Shown here: in pieces, positions 11,001 through 23,200 of the stretch
Layout of the letters: every line of letters begins with the position of its first letter
Numbering within the stretch: position 1 is the stretch's first letter
DNA from: Asterochloris sp. CNOR1
Taxonomy: Eukaryota; Chlorophyta; Trebouxiophyceae; Trebouxiales; Trebouxiaceae
Length of the DNA: 64,000 bases
Direction of reading: 5' to 3'
NCBI GenBank assembly: GCA_963969365.1
Contig: OZ017760.1
Location: forward strand, 1,364,001-1,428,000
The notes under the pieces: model-generated
What the model was told of the DNA's origin: nothing
What the model saw: only the letters and a program-made list of their open reading frames with translations
The model's database searches: none
Translations under genes and position numbers: made by a program

Positions 11001-14000
11001 CTTCGCAATGTCAGATAACGCTTCCACAGCCCTGGCCTCCCTGAATTCCCTGCCAGGGACAGCCCCTTGACCCGCGGCATGTAATCATTACCACAGGCCA
11101 TGATGGCTACCAGGGTGAGGTCCGCCGCAAGACCCTGCAGGACAAGGGCCAACTCAGGAGGCCATCCTGGCAAGGCACGAAGCAGCTTGCTGTGGGGTGT
11201 CATAAGGGCCAGGTCTGCTGCCAGGCCCCTGCAGCAGTGAAGGGCACCTTGGTGAGAGACTTACAGGAGCCGGCAGCACTGCTCCCAGTGCACCTGCCCT
11301 TTGCTGCAAGGTGAGCAAAGCTTCCACCAAAACCAACATGCCTGCGCCCACCTCAGTATGCCCACTCAGCACAGTACTGACCACATCTGCTCCCTGGATG
11401 CAAGCAGTATCATTGCAAGACTTGCTCTTGTTCCAGGCCTGCACAGCTCAGCGTAAAGCATATCATGCACCTGCACGCCGTGCTCCCTCGCAGCAAAGTG
11501 GGCTTTCCAGGCATCGCCCGAGACCAGCTTGAAGGGGGTGCCCCGATGTTGGCGCCGGGCATGGGATAGCTCCATCAAGATAAAGACCCTCTGGGCCGGC
11601 GACATGAGGCTCATCAGAATGATATCGCTGTCATTCCTGCAAGATGATTTTACAGGTGAGAAGCAGGTCCAGGCAGTTGTGAGATGAGGATGAGTGACAA
11701 CAGGTGCGCCACCGTCAATGCCTCAGGGTCTGCACTGCAAATGCTGCATGAGGGTTTAGAAAGTGCAAGACGCGGGGGCTTGCATGACATGGGGTCCAGG
11801 ATGAAGCGGCTGTCGCTGCAGTCTCAAACGCAAATGCTGCATGAGGGTCCCGATTGCATGAAGCGCAACACTTGGGAGCTTGCATGCCAAGGGAGTCATC
11901 AGGACATCTGCGTGCATGCCATAGGGATCATTAGGACAATGGGGTTACCATTCATGCAGAGCCTGCAGCTCAAATGCTTTGCAGGCATTGCAGCTAGAGA
12001 TTGCTTTGGCTTTCTGGGGCATGCTGGACATTTGCAGGACCCAATGATTCTTGACAGGAGAGAAAGGCTGTTGGCTAGTGCCGCTCAGCTTCACAGGTGT
12101 GCATATGGTCCCAGCACTTGCAGCACTGTGACAACAACCTGCTGCTGTCTGGCTAAAGACGAGCAGGCCCCCCAGATCTGTAAAACTAATGCGTCTACGT
12201 GCAGCAATGGCACAGAAATGTTGCCCCCACACTGTCAGGCAGCAGAGTGGCCGTCAAACACAATCCACCCTTTGCGAGTAACAGCACCTAAGCTCACACA
12301 GTGACAAGGGAGCTGATCAGGTGTGGCATGCAAACAGATTACAGAACTGCCTCTGTGTATGCGCCAGCAAGGGCCTCAGGGGCGACGTGTCTGTCCACCA
12401 GCATAGCATACCAACAGCTGCTCCCCACTCACCCTATGATGACATGGCTGGCGCTAGGGTCTGACGCTGCTCGCTCCTTGATGCGCTCCAATATTTTTGT
12501 CTCCCCTTCGCCCTGCACCCACCGCAATGAGTTTGGAATGCAGGAGGCTGTGCAGGCCTATAGTATGCTTGCCAAAGATTTGTACATCTGCTCATGCTCT
12601 GGGGCAGCGCAGCGGCAACGGGGTATGGCATCACCACGATGCACCAGCAAAATCGCATCTCTGACACGGCACCCTCTTACTGGCTGGGAACAGCTCTCTC
12701 AGTGGGACTACCTTCGCCTGCACGCTGGCTGACAATGGCCCGAAAGTCCATCATGGCGGCCTGTAGTCTCTACCAGGACATATGAGGTACCACTGGGAGA
12801 CACTTGACACATCAGAGCATGTAATGTCACCCTCAAAGATGCCCCTAGTGCGCCGTATAGATCGCCCCTGGTGGGCCTCAGCGGCCCGCTCGTAGATCAT
12901 TTAACACGTCAGACCAGGCGAGCCTTACCTGCACATTGGTTGCCGACAGCTCAATGGTCACCCCAGGAAGCTGAGCAGCCGCCAGCAGGCATTTTGACAT
13001 GTCAAAGCAGACCAGCCTCACTTGCACGCTGGCTGACGACAGCTCAAAGGTCTCCCCAGGAAACCTGAGCAGCCGCTGGCAGATGTAGAACTCCAGGCTC
13101 TGCTGCAGCTCCAGCATGAGCGGGGTCCCAGGAGTCAGCCCCAGGGTCGACAGTCCACGACTGCCCGCGTTGGGGATCAGGTGAGACTGCCCGCTGCTGC
13201 CAGGGGTGCCCTCTGAGTCAGGCTCTGCATCAGCATCGTCGCCTGCCGCTATCCTGGCTTTGCGGGCCTCGCGCTGACGCCTCATCCTGCAGCATGAAAC
13301 AACAATGGGACATGAAGGCATGAGGACACAGAGATGTTTGGATGGGTGCAGCGTGATGTATCTACAGCTGCCGCAGAAGACCTACGCCCCCCTGGTGGTG
13401 TCCCCCCAGCACCCGGGAGTCAAGTCCCCTGTGAGTGAGACCCTGCCTGGGCATCGTGACTGGCGGCCACTCTGGCTGTGCACTGCCCTTTGTTCTGCAG
13501 GTGGTGAGGATCATCTGACTACAAGCTAGCCGGTGTGGTCTTGAGGCATTTCCAAGCAAAAGGTGAGGCCACAGCCCTGGGCCGCTGCAGGGTCTGTGCG
13601 CATGGCTGCACATGAGTCAGGTCCAGTGCGTAGACCTACAGTAGATTGAACTTCAATCCAGCATTTTAATATTCCCATCAGCAGGCAGCTCAAAGTCATC
13701 TTGCTCCTTCTGCTGGCCACATATTTACAGCGGCTTTCGTAGAGCCTGTTGATGTCTGACTCAGCAGCTTGGCAAGCACAGTGGAAGCGTCACAAGCTCT
13801 CACCAGCGCAAGTACATCGCCAGTGACACTGTGCCCCCTTGGGGCCTCTGTTCACTACAGCTGCTCGCCACTGCATCAGCAGCTTTCTCAGGAGAGCAGG
13901 GCCCCACTGACAGCACAGCCACTGAAGCATGGGGATCTTGAATCATGCATGATGGTCTTTGGGCTCACCTCTGGGTGAGCTACTTGTCAATTGGGGCAGG

Positions 14001-14787
14001 CCTGTCCAACGCATATTATGTGGTCTGGACCTGGCTTCCTGTTCTGTGCATCAAGCATCAGTGTCACCTGTCAGAGTGAGAAGCTTAGCCAGCAGGGCAG
14101 GCCTGTCCAGCCTGAGCTGTGCCTGCGGCATCTCTGAGCACACTGCAGCTGTTCACCTCTGTCAGAGCAGGCTGACCCAACACAAGGCAGCTCGGCCATT
14201 GTAGAAGGCATTATGAGACTGTGCATGACAGTTCTAAGGCCTCACCTCTGCGTAAGCAATTTAGCTAGTGGGGCAGGGCCGTCCAGCGCAAACATGACGG
14301 TCTTGCGGGCCTTGGCTAGCCTCAGCAGCTCGTCCAAGCGCTTGTACAGCAGCTTGTGCAGGTTCTCCCGGTTGGTGGCTGTAGGGGACACACCATGTGT
14401 GAATTGGAGCAGTTGGCTGACAGTGAAGGCCTTGAACTTCATAGGCTGCTCTCAGCAGCTTTGCAGGTGCAGACAGCAGTTTGTGCAAGCTGTTGTGGGT
14501 GGTGCCTCCACAGCAAACTGACAAAGGCAGTATGGTGAGGCATGCACCGCCACGAGGTGCACATTACAAGCTTCTCACCTCTGTGCATGACAGTGTGCAG
14601 AATGGACGCCATATCGATGTACTGCAGTGGAGGGTTAAAAAGCTGAGGCGAAGAGACCAAGCTGTTGCCGGCATGCAAAAGCAGCTTTCAAGCAGCTCAC
14701 CACATGATCGTACTCTCGAGACTTGACATCCAGATGTGCATACTTATGTTCCCTTGTGAACCAGCTCGAGAAGCCTTTGATGCCCAT
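5067..14787 (-). CDS. XRN-like 5'-3' exoribonuclease
   Basis: Exons in transcription order: 14787-14701, 14621-14579, 14378-14246, 13286-13022, 12512-12433, 11636-11471, 11134-10980, 10270-10107, 9523-9399, then less certain ones near 9175-9085, 8949-8857, 7818-7673, 6661-6571, 5644-5518 and 5133-5067. The first nine join in frame. The start MGIKGFSSWF matches the XRN N-terminus (MGVPKFFRWL). Conserved acidic sites follow in XRN order: YIDMASILH, FALDGPAPLAK, SASVQGEGETKILERI, IIGNDSDIILM, ACGNDYMPR, and GLVWMMRMYSEGVCADYRWIYD. These should bind two Mg2+ and degrade 5'-monophosphorylated RNA. Oddities: the family DMN reads DMA, and the family PGEGE reads QGEGE. The joints 9399/8949 and 7673/6571 are unresolved, so one small exon may be missing. 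The 3' end at 5067 is phase-consistent; an alternative runs to 4813. It shares a divergent promoter with SEC11. Confidence 0.85.
7250..7672 (-). repeat. Degenerate repeats of the splice-donor side of exon 7673-7818
   Basis: The intron just 3' of this exonuclease exon carries about four related blocks (near 7250, 7400, 7485 and 7640). Each centres on a GCGCAGCGCTCTGTGCA-like word, which also borders the exon's donor. They look like local tandem copies of the exon-intron junction that have diverged. Confidence 0.5.
8320..8860 (-). repeat. Three copies of the donor junction of exon 8857-8949
   Basis: Blocks at about 8320-8372, 8688-8736 and 8811-8860 share one pattern. On the minus strand it is GGTGGCTGCTGCA, then GGCCCC, then CAGCTG.. 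and GGTCAGC. The block nearest the exon includes its GTGGCT donor. The other two lie in the following intron. Confidence 0.7.
9047..9082 (-). repeat. Copy of the acceptor side of exon 8857-8949
   Basis: The minus strand reads CTGCAG followed by codons for GLVWMMRMY, the same as the start of the exon at 8949, displaced by 126 bp. The sequence just upstream continues as TGYLQ, so YLQGLVW is intact here, but after MYT the frame loses XRN similarity. Which copy the mRNA uses is unclear. Confidence 0.75.
10780..10835 (-). repeat. Decayed copy of the 3' end of exon 10980-11134
   Basis: The minus strand encodes CKRCPTLHSQPQWVGQ, against WKRYLTLRSQPQWAKQ in the exon. The copy sits about 200 bp downstream in the next intron and includes the stretch around the donor. 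Confidence 0.7.
12690..12985 (-). repeat. Two decayed copies of the 3' end of exon 13022-13286
   Basis: The exon ends LLRFPGETFELSSASVQ. A copy at about 12905-12980 reads LPGVTIELSATNVQ followed by GTAAGG. A shorter copy at about 12695-12735 repeats GTCAGCCAGCGTGCAGG. Both lie in the following intron, one behind the other, and include the donor position. Confidence 0.75.
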
Positions 14788-15049
14788 CTTGGCTGACACA
14801 GCTTAAGGTGAGGTGGGCATGCACGACTATGGATCTAGAGGCTATGCACTGCCACACGCCACCATAATTAGATGGCAGCCAGGCCTGAAGGCATCAGTGT
14901 GTTTCAGGTTGAGCATGCGATGGATGGCAATCGAGTGCCTTTGACCTGAGGCACCTGATCTGGGCGCTCACATCTGACAGGAGTCGCTCTGGGTTGAGCT
15001 CTGCCATTGATCTGATCCTGCTGGATAGCTTCCTGAGACCAGGGCGGGC
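14788..15049. promoter_or_regulatory. Shared divergent promoter, exoribonuclease / SEC11
   Basis: Only 262 bp separate the two opposite start codons, so both promoters and 5' UTRs must lie here unless non-coding 5' exons exist. I see no clear TATA box. Confidence 0.5.
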
Positions 15050-16391
15050 ATGGAGATCTTGACAGGTTTCATCAATGATTTCAAGAGCATGAACAAGCGC
15101 CAGGCAGTCACTCAAACCATCACTTTAGGTGCACAGGTGGACTGTGCTCCTTGAGCCATCTTTGCAGCTGTTATCGGGTCACTTGCTTGATCTCGACGTA
15201 TGCCTGCAAAGCTCATACTAACACTCTTCGATGTTTGCAGGGCAGATTGTCACCTCAGCTCTCATGATCTGGAAGATCTTGGTGCTGCTGACAGGCAGCG
15301 AATCACCTGTAAGCGTCACACTGCCTCCATAGTCTGGCACACTGCATTGCATCCCATTGCCTGCGCCCTGCAGGGCCTGCCTGGCGAATGGAAAAATTCA
15401 ACCCCCTGCAAACCCTGTCTGCAGGTGGTTGTTGTGCTGAGTGGCTCCATGGAGCCTGGCTTCTACAGAGGTGACATCCTTTTCCTGAACCTGGGGACTG
15501 CTCCCATCCGTGTCGGGGAGGTTGTGGTGTTTAACATTGACGGACGAGATGTACCCATTGTGCACAGAGTGGTGAAGGTGCACGAGCGCTTACCTGGCGG
15601 CGAGATCGACATTCTCACCAAGGTGGGCTGCTTGCTTGTTTGTCCTAGTGCACTCTGCCAGATAAGGTAGATGCTTAGAGACTGCGGACCAGGTCAGGCC
15701 GTACACTGGCATGCTGCACCTGTTGTGATTGTGTGTTTGTGAGAAGCAGGCGGCTGCAAGGCAAGAGGCCTCTTTGCATGCAAGTGCATGCCGCGAACAT
15801 TACTGCCAGAGCTACGACCAGGTCTGGCACTTGCTGGCAGGGCTCTGTATCCCCAGAGGTGTCTGCACTTGGTGCCAATGCATGTTGGTTTCTGACAACT
15901 GTAATGGAGCCTCTGCATTGGCTGTGCTCCGTTGCCATGTGCAGATGTTGCTGGAGTCACTGTTGGCCCTCCAGCAGGCTGAGCACCCTGAATTTACCTG
16001 CTGCAGGGCTGCCTGACAGGGTCTGTTTGACACCAGCTGTCTGGCAGCATGGCCAGCCAGGTGCAGCAAGTAGAGGTTCTGTGTCCTGTTTGAGCCCCAT
16101 GTCACCTCTGCAGGGCGACAACAACCATGGAGATGACCGCAGCTTGTATGCACCTGGTCAGAACTGGCTCAACCAGAAGCACATAATGGGCAGAGTAGTT
16201 GGGTGAGAGGCTGCTTGGATCAATGCCTGGTTGTACAGCTCTGCTTCAATGCCTTAACATGTGCCAACTGGTCCGCTTGCAGGTTCTTGCCTTACTTGGG
16301 CATGGTCACGATCTTCATGAATGACTATCCTTGGCTTAAATATGCACTCATAGGAACACTGGGCCTCTTTGTACTCACAAGCAAGGAATGA
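15050..16391 (+). CDS. SEC11: Signal peptidase complex catalytic subunit SEC11
   Basis: Five exons join in frame: 15050-15128, 15241-15308, 15425-15622, 16114-16202 and 16283-16391. They encode 179 residues, normal for SEC11 (about 165-185). The start reads [18 protein letters not shown]. The membrane anchor is [17 protein letters not shown] (about residues 28-45). The catalytic Ser is in VVLSGSMEP, the essential His in [11 protein letters not shown], and the Asp pair in GDNNHGDD. The C-terminus, [24 protein letters not shown], is the usual final membrane-associated helix. The enzyme removes signal peptides in the ER membrane. The gene is divergent from the exoribonuclease gene and convergent with the large gene to the right. 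The assignment is secure. Confidence 0.96.
15670..15855 (+). repeat. Intronic imperfect repeat in SEC11
   Basis: Two blocks near 15681-15730 and 15815-15850 share a GACCAGGTC..GC.C..GGCA pattern within the 491-bp third intron. They do not match a SEC11 exon clearly, so the origin is uncertain. Confidence 0.3.
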
Positions 16392-17276
16392 TGGAGTGCT
16401 TTTCTTTGTCTGCGCATGGTTGAGTGTCATTTCATGCATTTGAAGCCAGTAAATTTCAAGGTGGAGGTCATGAATTTGAGCAGTGCCAAAAGGGGTATGG
16501 CTGGACACACTCATGCTCCTGTCAAATGAGGCCATTGTTGGGCTGGCTGCACTGCAGCGCAAAGCTCCTTGCTGGACGCTTCAGCAGCAGTCAAGCAGAT
16601 GGTGATCACACAATGCATCAAAGTGAAGTTTCTCAGTCTCATGACAGATTTGCAGTAGCAATGCTGGATGGGCTGGGAGGGCAGGACAGCTTGGGGACCA
16701 TGACCACAAGACTGAGGGCCAGCAGAAGGGCTCTGGCGCATGTGCTGATGCTGAATTCAAGCGATGGGTACCCAGAGCAGCTTTTCGTGCAGGGCAGGCT
16801 GGCATGACAGAACTAGTAGTTGAGACTGTAAGAGGATATGAAGGTTCAAAACTGCTTTGATGTGGACAGGTGCCTGCCTAGGAGCCTCTGGTTAGTTGTT
16901 CTCACAGGTGCTGTGCTGCTGCCTCATGCAGATCCTTGTTTCGACACCTGAGACTGTCTGGTCACGATCAAATTTGGCCACTTGCTGCCTCTGCTCTTGG
17001 AGTCTGGCCCGCTGCCCGCCTCAAAGTCCACAAAGGCAGCGCATTGCATCTCCCCAGAGGAGGCTGCTGCTGCCAACCTACTGCCTGCCTGGTACCCACC
17101 AGAGAGGTTGCAGATGGTCTGACAAGCTGCCACAATGACACTTACTGCCTCAACTTCTTGCTGCTTAGGCCTCAAGTTGCTCTGCCACTGCTGAGGCTCC
17201 TGGACCGCCAGAGCACACCAACTCATTATCACACATGGCCTGCAAGCAGAGGATGTGCATGAGCAATGTGGCAGGC
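16392..17276. other. Convergent intergenic region, no gene seen
   Basis: The SEC11 stop and the stop of the minus-strand gene face each other here. I find only short frames without domains. A TGTAA at 16827-16831 is a weak candidate poly(A) signal for SEC11, far (436 bp) from the stop. Confidence 0.4.
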
Positions 17277-20200
17277 TCATAGCACTGCAGGCAGTCTTTC
17301 ATCACCAACAGGAAGCACCCCCACTTGTTGCACCATGTGTTGCGCCATGGCAGGCGCTACTTGGGCAGGGGCTACCGGTGACGGAGACGGTGCACGGAGC
17401 TGACCTGGCCGTCCATCTTGTTTGAGGTGCACCTGGGCTGCTCCAGAACCCCTTGACTCATTGCTGCCTGCCAAACCCTGCATTGGAGGGCCACCACCTG
17501 CTGCCTGGTGAGCACCAGCCTCAGTGGGAACAGCACCTGTGGAAAGAGCCCCCATGGGAACAGGCTGTGCCCGAGAAGGCTGGTGCTCACCAGGCAGGGC
17601 AGAGGCGTCCCCAGCAGCTGCAGCAGGCAGGGTCAGCCCAGCATTCAGGGGACTGGGACCTGCAGGTGAAGCACCCCGCAACATGGCATTGTTGGGTGAA
17701 TGACACACAAGGATGCTTGGCCTTCAGCACAAGCACGACAGAACTGACCTGCACAGAATGCTTGCGCCTCCCTGGTCTGCTTCTGGGATGCTTGCCCTGC
17801 AGTAGAGGCCGCCCTGAGGTGCGCAGGCAGCCCAGTCACCAACTTCTTTCTGCGGGTGCTCACCTTTTGCAAGTGCATAGGCACCTCAACAAAGCAAATG
17901 GGCAGGGGTGGGAGGCAGTGTCAAGCTGACTGCCATCTTGCTAACCACAAGGGCAGTGCATTTCAGCACACCACGCAGGTGTGAGCTGCATTTGCCACTC
18001 TCTGCTCACTCAGTGTGCTGAACAGCCGAGCCCCTTTCAGAGTAACCTTGTTGTTTGATGCAAACTCGCATTGCCACAGCACCTGAGTGCTTAAGAGCCG
18101 CAATGTGCTGTGCAGCCATCACTGCCTTCAGCACCATGCACGCCCATGCACAGTGCCACCTGGGGACCGACAGCATTGATCCGCAGCCCAGCAGACCGTG
18201 TGAACAGCGGTCAAGCCCTGAGTGTCGCACCTGCATTTGGCAGTGCTTCCAGACGCAGCAGTGCTCCTGAGTGCTGGTGCGCCACGATGCGCTGATGCAT
18301 TGTCACTGCCTCCAGCATCATGTGCACCCCAGAGGGCAGCTCCTCAAAAGACCTGCGCTGCAGAAGCATGGCCAGTCCGCAAGCCTGGGCCAGGGCCAGC
18401 GGGTTTGATGGAGGGCTGCCTCCATGCTCAGCTATGCGTGAGGCCTGCAGCAGGCAGAAAAGCTCAAGTCCACAGCTGCCAGGCTGAAAGCTCTGTTTGC
18501 AGGGGCACAAGATCACACCAGAAATACAGCTTTGCTGTGCACAAGCGGCAGCTAAAGCAGTCACGACATCTCTCTATAGCAAAAGCCGCCATGCAGCTAA
18601 GACGCTGCCTTGTGCGCAGCATGCAGCACTAGGTCACCAGCCACCACTGGGACATCCACAGGCATGCCAATCTGGTGTGCTGTCATCTGTGAAAAGCCGG
18701 AGGCGGCAACTCACCACCACAGACCCCTCTGGTGTGGGCAGGCCCGCCTGGGCTGTGCGCTGCAGCACTGAGCCGCCAAACCCCTTGGTGGCTGCAACTA
18801 TGACACCATGCAGGGCCGCCAGCGCTTGTACCTGCAGCAGACATGAGTGCATTTGCCTTTGCTTTGTGGCCACCATCAACGAGCTGAGCCATGCATTCAG
18901 GTCCTGCACTTAAGGTTCATGCAGGTAGCAACTACACTACATTCAGCCACAGCTACATGCAAACAGTGTAAGTACTGCCACATGGTTCCAAGATATATAG
19001 CAGTTGTGACCCGGACCCACCTGCTGCACCTCATCTGGGGTGGTGGCGTTCAGCATCACAGGGTTGGGCCAGCCCTGGGTGCAGAAGCGCTCCAGGGCTT
19101 GCATCACATGCAGCACGGAAAAGCTTGCTGCATCTGAGAGGGTTTTGAAAGAGACAGAGGCTGAACCCTGCCCAAACACTGTGCTGGCGGCAGGGGCGAT
19201 GGCGCTGAAGCTGGCTGGGATGCCCTGCCCTTGCAGCCCAGCAAGAGAGGCTGAGCCGGTGGGCAGGGGCCCCCTCTGCTGCCCTTGCAGCCCAGCAGGC
19301 AAGGCTGAGCTATTGGGCAGGGATCCGCTCTGCCGGACAGAGCTGTCCTGGTCCCCGAGGCCGCCCCCAACTGGCAAGCAGGCCAGCTCCTGTGAATCCC
19401 CTGTCGGCATTGTTCCTGGGAAAGCCAGCTGTGCAGCTGCTGACACTGCCGCAGCCTGCTGTCCCGGCCCAGCGCCCCTCTGCTGCTCTGCAGCAGCAGC
19501 CCCCTCAAGGAGTGCGGCACTGTCTCCTCTCTGTGCAGCCTCACCAGGGTCTGCTGCTAAGGCAGGGGTCTCTGCCACGCCACTACATGCCAGCGCCCCA
19601 GGCAGGGCCCTGTGAGCAGCAGCAGGCTTTGCCTGATGAGTCGAGGCCAGGGGCTGGGCCCCGGTGCTGGCATCTGTGCCAGGCTGGCCCCTTCTGCCTC
19701 CAAACTGGTACACAGGTGCTGGCTCATGCTCCTGGGTGGGCACAGCAGCTGCTGGGCCCAGCTTGAGCGTTCTGGTGGGGGAGAAGGTGAACACGGGCTC
19801 CTGTGCAGAGTGTGGGAAAGTCTCATCTGCCCGGGCAGGACCAGATGGCCAAGGCCACTCCACTGGTGACCGTGCATCTGCCTGCTTATCGCCGCCTTCT
19901 GCAGGTGGTGCAACCCTTGCCTCTCATGTATCTGTGGATGTCCATAAGATGCCCAAGGCACTGCCCACGTGTGCTCACTCATGCCTCACAGTGCTGTGCA
20001 GAGATGCAGGCGTGTCTGCACCCAGTTGTGTGAATATCCAGGGACAATAGCCTCTTAAGGGACAACTAGCAATGCCAAGGCAGACAGACAGCAAGCCAAC
20101 CTGAACTCCCACCTGCCAGTGCCGACACCACGCCTGGGCTTGCCACAAGCTCGCCCTCCTCCAAGCTGGCCTCAGGCTGGGGAACCACAGGTGTCTCCAG

Positions 20201-23200
20201 AGCTTCTGGCCGCCTGCGCGCAGGCCTGGCAGCTGCTGAGTTTGCAGGCCGGGAGCGTCCAGGGACCACAGGCGCCTTCGCTGCAGCCCTGGCTGTAGCA
20301 GAGCTGTGGGGGGCAGCAGCCAGCTCAGGAGTGGCCCTTGGTCGGGCAGCTGCCACGGCCAGGCTAGCTGCAGGCGTGCTGGCAGCTGCTGCCTGGCTGT
20401 TGCCCAAGGCACTGGCAGGTTGCGCTGGCGTGGAGGTAGCCGCCGGTTTTGCAGCAGCTGTTGGGGTAGCAGCAGCAGGGTCCTCGCCCTGCTCTGCAGG
20501 GAGCTGCTGCTGCTGCCCGTCCCCTGCAAAGCGCATCTGGCGCTTGGCCACCTTGCTGGACCACTCCGTCTCCTGTCTTGGGTTCCAGGCACTGGAGATG
20601 GGGCTGCCATTGACCTGCTCAGGCAGCCCTGCCTGCGTGGCAGCAGGTGGCGGCGGCTGCTGCTCGTCAGCATGAACATCGTTGAGCTGACTCTTGGCGA
20701 GTGCGTGCGAGCGGATGGCTCGTTGGATGTCGCCCGAGTGGCACTGCCCCTTGGTTCGCAGCTCGCTCTCTATCCGCGTCAAGCTGGCCTGGGAGTAGCG
20801 TCGGCGCTTAACTGCCCGCTCGGGCCGATGCACCTGGGGCTCAACCTCTGCCTCCTGCTTGATGATCACCGCTGGCTGTGGCAGCAGCATCGAGGATTTG
20901 GGTGGCTGCGGGCCTGGCTGGGGCCCAGCAATGACAGACGCCAGCAGAGTTGCAGGGGACTGCCACGCAGCTGCCAAGTCTGTGGGCTGCTGCTGCTGCC
21001 CTGGCAGCAATGCAGTGGCCGCAGGACCAGCTGTGCTGTCCCCCAATGTTAACGCCGCGGGCTGGCGGGCAGCATCCCCTGCAGGCTCCATTTGCTGCTG
21101 CAGGGGCTCTGAGTTGGCAGCAGCGCCAGCCGCCTCATCATGCGGCACAGCAGCAGCAGCGCCTTCCTCAGAGCCAGCCGACGGTTCACAGCTGGGCTGC
21201 TGCGGCGCTGCCTCCCCCCCGCCAGCTCTGATAAAGCTGGCAAGCTGCTGCAGCGCCTCGGGCGATGGCTTGAGGTCGTTCTTTATGCAGAAGGCAAGGT
21301 CAGCTGCCTGCCCCCAGAACCCCAGGGTGAGGTTCTGCGTCCTGGTATATTCCAGGAGGAAGCGAAACTGCATCGCGTGTTATGGTTTGCCTGAGGCAGC
21401 TTGAAATCTTTTCATTGCAGATTGGTGTCAAGGCTGTTGGCACGTAACCGCACAGTGAAAGTGTCTAAGTATGGTTTGATCAAGGCAGACATCATCAAGC
21501 CCCAGCTGCAGGTTCTCCAGAGCAGAGATCTCGATCATACAAGATCAGGCTGGTGGTCCATGCAGACTGCCAAGACAGTACAGCAACAATTCACAATGGC
21601 CATACTGGCAATATGAGAGCTATGCACTGGTGTTTGTAAGGCCCATACTGGTGAGGCAGGATGCAACGCCACAGGCGGCCAAGCACAAAGTGTCTACCTG
21701 AGCAAAGGACTAGAGCTTGACAAAAGGCTGTACATGCAGCACATACATACTGAAGCTTTGACAAATAGCAGCATCCCAAGGCAGCTTCAGATGTGCTCAC
21801 CAGGCAGCAACCATGATCAGTCTTCAGGCTGCTGTTGTTTCTTCGATGCAGCGTCACAAACGAGGCCTTGGGTGGGGGCACCCCATGAAAGCGCCGCCCC
21901 TCCACCGCACGTGCCACGTTGGCTGCCTGAGCAGTGTTGACATTGATGTTGATGGCATACAGGTTGCCTATGAGCTGCAGCTGCAGGTCAGTGACGGCAG
22001 GTGTATGGTAAGAACTGTTGAGCAAGCGCTCCATTGCAGCTTATGATGGGAATCGCATGGCAGATGCTGGGGTGGGCAGAGTACAGCTGTAAGCCATCAG
22101 CAGGCCAGTACTAAGGACTGTGGGGCAGCTTACAGGCAATGTATTGAGGAGACAGGCTGTCCAGCACCGCGTGGGTAGCAGCTGCCCTGTAGCTCAACAG
22201 CTTTGATGCTTCCATGCCAAAGGAAATGAGCAGGCTTCCAATGTGATGAAACTGGGCCATTTGAGGCTGAGCGCAACAAGAACCGGGCAAGAGGACCCAT
22301 GCCAAGATCTCACCCGCTTCCAGCTCTGCCGAATGAAAGGCCCCTTGCGAAGAGCTTTGGTCAAGTAAGAGTCATCCTTCATGGTGGTGGTGAACACAGC
22401 ATCGAAGCTGCGCAGTTCTGCCACAATGGCGCTCCGTGCAAAGTCATTGGACGGCTCAGGTGGCGCCTCGGGCGATCTGACAGCAGCAGCAGCAGGCTGC
22501 TTGACAGCAGCAGCAGTGGTAGACTGCTTGCCAGCAGCAGCCTGCTTGGTGGCAGCAGCGTCGTGGCTGGCTGGCTTGGCTGAGTGGGCCTGGCCCCTGC
22601 CATTGCTGGCTGGGGGCCGTGCAGGGCTGCCTGGGGAGGGCCTGCCCAGCTGCCCCATGTCAGCTGCAGCAGTGCCTAAGCTACGCAGGGCAGTACCATG
22701 AGAGGTGCTTGCCATGGGCGCCCCACTCCTCGCCTCCTGGCCAGACGCCTTGCGCTTCTGCCCCGCAGACTGCTGCAGGCGTGTGAGGGGCGGTGGCTGC
22801 GGCCCAGGCACTCTTGGCCGCAGAGTGGTGGGCCCGGCAGGCTTGACGGCTGCAAGCCCGTGGTGAAAGCTGAAGGCGTTTGGCTGGGGTACAGCCTGGA
22901 GCTGCTGCCCAAGGCGAAAAGGCAGTGACTGGGGCGACGCTGGCAGGCCACCATTAGAGCGCGGTGCAGTGGGCGAGCCAAACATTCTGCGTTGCTGCGG
23001 GCTTGGCACAAAGCCAGGGGCCAGCCCGGCAGACTGCTGGTGAGGCCACCCGACAGGAGGTGAGCTGTCTGGAGGGAGCTGCAGGCCCATTCTGCCAGCT
23101 GGCGAGGGGGGGTTAGGAGCAGGCTGCTGCTCAGGTGCTGTGCTGGGCGGCCTGCCAGCAGGAAGTGGCGAGCTGACCTCCGGAGCAGGTGCAGTGCTAA

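Noticed and set aside
11684-12304. 206-codon open frame on the plus strand
   Set aside because: It lies wholly in the exonuclease intron between 11636 and 12433; no similarity noted.
20306-21052. 248-codon open frame on the plus strand
   Set aside because: Antisense shadow of the Ala/Gln-rich exon 20113-21367; low-complexity DNA keeps several frames open.
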